Of a stretch of 64,000 bases of DNA, positions 60,929 to 64,000 are shown piece by piece (the first letter of the stretch is position 1; each line of letters opens with the position of its first letter). This DNA is from Paenibacillus glycinis. Its GTDB lineage: Bacteria; Bacillota; Bacilli; Paenibacillales; Paenibacillaceae. A program made the position numbers and the translations under genes. The stretch spans positions 1 to 64,000 of the forward strand of contig NZ_JAAAMV010000024.1 of the NCBI RefSeq assembly GCF_009909185.1, in the 5' to 3' direction. The notes under the pieces are model-generated. The model had not been told where the DNA came from. It saw only the letters and a program-made list of their open reading frames with translations, and searched no databases.

Positions 60929-62002
60929 ATGGGAAAATTCAATTACGGCATCATCGGCCATGGCTGGAGGGCGGATTTCTATCTCCGCATCGCGCGGGAG
61001 CTGCCGGAGCTGTTCGGCGTAAGCCGGATGCTCGTGCGCCGCGAAGAGACGGCCGCGGCACTGCGCGCGGCTTGGGGCGTGGAGACCTTTCACGACCTGG
61101 ATTCGTTTCTCGCGGACGCGGAGCTGGCGTTCGTCGTCGTCTCCGTGCCCTGGGAGACCTGTCCGGTCTATATCCGCGAGCTGTCCGCGCGCGGCGTTCC
61201 GGTCTTGGCGGAGACGCCGCCCGCGCCGGACTTGGCGGGATTGACCGAGCTGTACGAGGCGGTGGGAAGCGGGGCGAAGGTCCAAGTGGCCGAGCAGCTC
61301 CTGTTCCAGCCCATGCACGCGGCGCGGATCGCGCTGTCGCGGTCGGGCAGGCTCGGCGACGTGACGCAGGCGCAGGTATCGGCCGCGCACGGCTACCATG
61401 GCATCAGCCTGATCCGGCAGCTGCTGAACGTGCGCTTCGAGGAGGTTGCCGTGACGGGGCAGCGCTTCGTCTCGCCGATCGTGCAGGGACCGGGCAGAGA
61501 AGGCCCGCCGAAGGAAGAGATCCTGAAGGATTCCGCGCAGGATATCGTCACGCTCCGCTTCGGCGACAAGCTGGGCTTGCTCGACTTCACGGGCGATCAA
61601 TACTTCTCGTGGATCCGCCGCGAACGGATGCTCGTCCGGGGATCGCGGGGCGAGATTCAAGGCGACGAGGCCGCCTGGCTGGAGGACTTCCGCACGCCGG
61701 TCGTCACGAAGCTGCGGCGCATCGACAACGGGTTCGACGGCAACATCCTCGGCTTTAATTACAGCGGCATCCTGCTCGGCTCGGAGTGGCTGTACCGCAA
61801 TCCGTTCGTGCCCGGCCGCTTGACGGACGACGAGATCGCGATCGCGACGTCCTTGGTCAAGATGGGCGAGTACGTCGCGGGCGGGCCGTCCTTCTACAGC
61901 TTGGCCGAAGCCTCGCAGGACCATTATTTGAGCATGCTGATGGAGCGGTCCATCGCCGAAGGACGAACGATCGTCTCCGAACGGCAGGTCTGGCATTCCT
62001 GA
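60929..62002 (+). CDS. Gfo/Idh/MocA-type protein lacking the EKP lysine
   Basis: 357-residue NAD(P)-binding protein. NYGIIGHGWRADFYLRIARELPELFGV is the Rossmann loop. The usual EKP motif is ETPP (VLAETPPAPDLAG), so the catalytic-region Lys is replaced by Thr. VAEQLLFQPMHAARIALSRSGRLGDVTQAQVSAAHGYHGISLIRQLL forms the second domain. AAGAGGTAG precedes ATG 60929; the frame opens at 60869. Follows the GtaA-like gene after 173 bases and may be read with it. Reaction unknown. Confidence 0.83.
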   Translation: MGKFNYGIIGHGWRADFYLRIARELPELFGVSRMLVRREETAAALRAAWGVETFHDLDSFLADAELAFVVVSVPWETCPVYIRELSARGVPVLAETPPAPDLAGLTELYEAVGSGAKVQVAEQLLFQPMHAARIALSRSGRLGDVTQAQVSAAHGYHGISLIRQLLNVRFEEVAVTGQRFVSPIVQGPGREGPPKEEILKDSAQDIVTLRFGDKLGLLDFTGDQYFSWIRRERMLVRGSRGEIQGDEAAWLEDFRTPVVTKLRRIDNGFDGNILGFNYSGILLGSEWLYRNPFVPGRLTDDEIAIATSLVKMGEYVAGGPSFYSLAEASQDHYLSMLMERSIAEGRTIVSERQVWHS

Positions 62003-62056
62003 CCGCCTGCGCGGCAGCGAAGCAAGATGACCTGCGCGATCGCGAGATGACGCAGG

Positions 62057-62088
62057 AAGGCCCCCGACGTTTAGTCGGGGGCCTTTAG
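62057..62088. terminator. Two-way terminator between Gfo/Idh gene and tyrS
   Basis: Perfect 12-base stem AAGGCCCCCGAC with GTCGGGGGCCTT (62057-62068 with 62074-62085), five-base loop, between convergent genes. Confidence 0.85.
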
Positions 62089-62165
62089 CGTTTCTAACAT
62101 CGCGACGATCCGCGTGCTCGGCGGCGGAGCTCCTCTTATGAACGGGTGCCGCTGCTTCGTTGACG

Positions 62166-63458
62166 CTACTCGAACCGCACGCCCGAGTAGTTCTTTTTGC
62201 CGCGGCGCAGGATCAGGTACTTGCCGTGGAGACGCTGGTCCGCGCCGATGACGGTGTCGATGCCCGATTGCTTGACGCCGTTCACGTAGACCGCGCCGCT
62301 TTCGATATCCTGGCGGGCCTGCCGTTTGGACGGGGCCAGGTTCGCCGCGACGAGCAGGTCGATCAGCAGGGAACCGTCCGCCTCCTTCACGACGGCGCTG
62401 GCCATATCCTGCATGGCCTCGAGCAGCTCGTCTTCGCCGAGCGCGGACACGTCGCCGGAGAAGAGCGATTGCGTGATTTTCTCCACGCTCTCCACGGCTT
62501 CCGGACCGTGCACGATGCGGGTCACTTCGCGCGCGAGCGTCTTCTGGGCGATCCGCTTCTCGGGGCTGGCCTGCAGCTCGGCTTCCAGCGCCGCGATCTC
62601 TTCCCGGGAGAGGAAGGTGAAATACTTGAGGAAGCGCACGACGTCGGCATCGTCCGTATTGAGCCAGAACTGATAGAACTGGTAAGCGGTCGTCTTGTTC
62701 CGGTCGAGCCAGATGGCGCCGGACTCCGATTTGCCGAATTTCTTCCCGTCGCTTTTGGTCACCAGGGGCATCGTCATGCCGAACGCTTCGCCGCCGCCCA
62801 TCTTGCCGATCAGGTCGAGCCCCGCCGTGATGTTGCCCCATTGATCGCTGCCGCCGATCTGCAGCGAGCAGCCGTATTCCTCGTGCAGCTTGTGGAAGTC
62901 GTACGACTGCAGGATCATGTAGCTGAACTCCGTGAACGAGATGCCGTTCGCGAGTCGCGAGTCGACCGAGTCCTTCGCCAGCATGTAGTTGACCGTGAAG
63001 TGCTTGCCGACATCGCGCAGGAACGAGATAACGTCGAGCGGCGCGATCCAGTCATAGTTGCTGATCAGTCGGGCCGCGTTCTCCGGCGCTTCGAAGTCGA
63101 GGAACCGGGAAAGCTGGCGCTTCAGGCTGTCCGTCCAGGCGGCGACGGTCTCCGGGCCGTTCAGGGAACGTTCGCTCGAGCGGCCGCTCGGATCGCCGAT
63201 CAGGCCTGTTCCCCCGCCGACGAGCGCGATGGAGCGGTGTCCGGCTTGCTGGAAGCGGACGAGGGTCAAGATGGGAAGCAGGCTTCCGATATGCAGGCTG
63301 TCGGCGGTCGGGTCGAACCCGCAATAAAGCACGACGCGCTCCGAAGCCAGCTTCTCGCTCAATTTCTCGCGGTTCGTCACTTGGTGCAGAAGGCCGCGGT
63401 ATTCCAGTTCTTCCAGCACGTCCATTGGGGCGTTGCCGCCGGTAGTCGTCGTTGTCAT
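62166..63458 (-). CDS. tyrS: Tyrosyl-tRNA synthetase
   Basis: 430-residue class Ic synthetase. YCGFDPTADSLHIGSLLPIL holds the HIGH-type motif (HIGS), LVGGGTGLIGDPSGRSSER the next conserved block, and KFGKSESGA the KMSKS equivalent (KFGKS). GSDQWGNITAG lies in the active site and the C-terminal S4-like domain (LAPSKRQARQDIESGAVYVNGVK) binds tRNA. It charges tRNA-Tyr. ATG 63458 is preceded by GAGGTGAG at five bases; the GTG codon directly upstream is an alternative. Expression is governed by the T-box leader. A second (TyrZ-type) enzyme elsewhere cannot be excluded. Confidence 0.97.
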   Translation of the reverse strand: MTTTTTGGNAPMDVLEELEYRGLLHQVTNREKLSEKLASERVVLYCGFDPTADSLHIGSLLPILTLVRFQQAGHRSIALVGGGTGLIGDPSGRSSERSLNGPETVAAWTDSLKRQLSRFLDFEAPENAARLISNYDWIAPLDVISFLRDVGKHFTVNYMLAKDSVDSRLANGISFTEFSYMILQSYDFHKLHEEYGCSLQIGGSDQWGNITAGLDLIGKMGGGEAFGMTMPLVTKSDGKKFGKSESGAIWLDRNKTTAYQFYQFWLNTDDADVVRFLKYFTFLSREEIAALEAELQASPEKRIAQKTLAREVTRIVHGPEAVESVEKITQSLFSGDVSALGEDELLEAMQDMASAVVKEADGSLLIDLLVAANLAPSKRQARQDIESGAVYVNGVKQSGIDTVIGADQRLHGKYLILRRGKKNYSGVRFE

Positions 63459-63489
63459 CACAGCTCACCTCTATCGTAGATTCCGACAC

Positions 63490-63772
63490 AATAACAAAAG
63501 AGACCCGCCCCTGTCTATAGACAGGGACGAGTCATCGTGGTACCACCCTAGTTGAGCTTGGCGCATCCCGAAGGGACGGACCGTGCTCCGCTCGAACCAG
63601 ATAACGGCTGGTTACCGTCCCGCCCTTCCGCGCGGCAAGGCCGCCGGGTTCGGACGAAGACGCTCCGGGACGTAATTCGCGTTCGATCGCATGCCGGCTC
63701 GCACCAACCGCCGGCTCTCTGCACTGCTTTATCGCACGCTACTGGATTCCCATCATCGCAATTCCATGTGTC
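63490..63772 (-). promoter_or_regulatory. T-box leader (Tyr) of tyrS
   Basis: ~280-base leader. The T-box sequence AGGGTGGTACCACG is at 63549-63536 (minus strand). A terminator stem lies at 63502-63515 with 63520-63533, followed by TCTCTTTT on the minus strand. In the Stem I region GAATTACGTC places a UAC Tyr codon at 63674-63672 as the specifier. Uncharged tRNA-Tyr would pair with UAC and the T-box bulge, preventing termination. Confidence 0.92.
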
Positions 63773-63778
63773 GATCAC

Positions 63779-63807
63779 GTTATAACATTTTTGCGGACAA
63801 GTGTCAA
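63779..63807 (-). promoter_or_regulatory. Promoter of the tyrS T-box leader
   Basis: On the minus strand TTGACA (63807-63802), 17-base spacer, TATAAC (63784-63779). Consensus -35 and near-consensus -10; start expected near 63772. Confidence 0.85.
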
Positions 63808-63890
63808 TATTGCGGAGGGAATCCGGCCGCGCAGCGGTCCCGGGGATTGGATTCCCCGGCCAGCAGCCGGCAACGGTTCGTCAGGAGGCT

Positions 63891-64000
63891 CGGGCGGCGG
63901 GCTCGGCGCTGCGGCCGGGCTTCGGCTTTCCCGGTTTGACGCCCCAGACGGCCAATACCGCGCAGAGCAGGGCGCAGCCCGAGAACAGGTAAAACAAAAC
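63891..64000 (-). CDS. C-terminus of a membrane protein (partial)
   Basis: The last 36 codons of a minus-strand gene entering from the right edge. The readable end is FYLFSGCALLCAVLAVWGVK, a hydrophobic helix, then a Pro/Lys/Arg-rich cytoplasmic tail. This looks like the final helix of a transporter, perhaps of the MFS, but too little is present to name it. Confidence 0.55.

Noticed and set aside
1..64000. CRISPR arrays, insertion sequences, prophage or integrase genes
   Set aside because: No regularly spaced repeats, transposase motifs or integrase motifs were seen on either strand.

Overview
The window looks like a chromosomal stretch of a GC-rich, endospore-forming member of the Paenibacillaceae (Paenibacillus/Cohnella type). 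The reasons are a GerA-type germination operon, a YfiT/BstA-type bacillithiol transferase, strong AGGAGG ribosome binding sites, a tyrosyl-tRNA synthetase T-box, a CydS subunit typical of Firmicute bd oxidases, and many AraC, ROK, Gfo/Idh/MocA and glycoside hydrolase genes. It is a mosaic of short operons. No phage, insertion sequence or CRISPR array was seen.

Region by region. 1-405: 3' end of a 23S rRNA gene, a terminator, then tRNA-His and tRNA-Gly; no 5S gene follows the 23S. 632-5661: an AraC regulator and a tightly overlapping SIS isomerase / ROK kinase / GH38 alpha-mannosidase cassette, facing a GH78-type rhamnosidase (5864-8773). 9095-16753: MFS transporter, leucine-type dehydrogenase, SgrR-like regulator, BstA-like protein, HD nucleotidase and class I fumarase. 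16821-20494: bile-acid-family symporter and a PhoR/PhoP-type two-component system in kinase-first order. 20619-23542: sugar isomerase-like protein, AraC regulator and Gfo/Idh oxidoreductase. 23807-26939: a cytochrome bd operon (small ORF, cydA, cydB, cydS) behind two identical 18-bp Rex/Fnr-type operators.

27157-35125 is an accessory stretch of regulator/oxidoreductase pairs. TetR with an extended SDR are clearly AT-richer than their surroundings. A second TetR faces a Gal80-like oxidoreductase and a DHA2 efflux pump, next to a truncated and frameshifted oxidoreductase pseudogene. A MerR faces another SDR. In all three the operator can be placed relative to the promoter. 35214-38039: secreted YjgB-like protein, a secreted helveticin-J-like protein and an endonuclease/exonuclease/phosphatase-family enzyme. 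38490-45156: M3 peptidase, copper-amine-oxidase-N protein, ABC exporter, WYL regulator and GNAT acetyltransferase.

45211-50345: MarR regulator and MFS transporter with the same 16-bp element inside both promoters, an AraC regulator with an apparent 3' frameshift, an aldo/keto reductase and an SDR. 50677-54403: gerA operon in A-C-B order. 54605-62002: zinc-ribbon protein, LysR and metE with a MET-box-like site between them, a GtaA-like large hydrolase and another Gfo/Idh protein. 62166-63807: tyrS with its T-box leader (specifier UAC) and promoter. The window ends inside a membrane protein on the minus strand.

I see no obviously unprecedented multi-gene defence or mobile system. The most unusual items are the SIS/ROK/GH38 cassette whose ROK protein lacks the family's zinc-binding cysteines, the 42-residue membrane ORF leading the cyd operon, the helveticin-J-like protein, and the MarR element repeated in two promoters.
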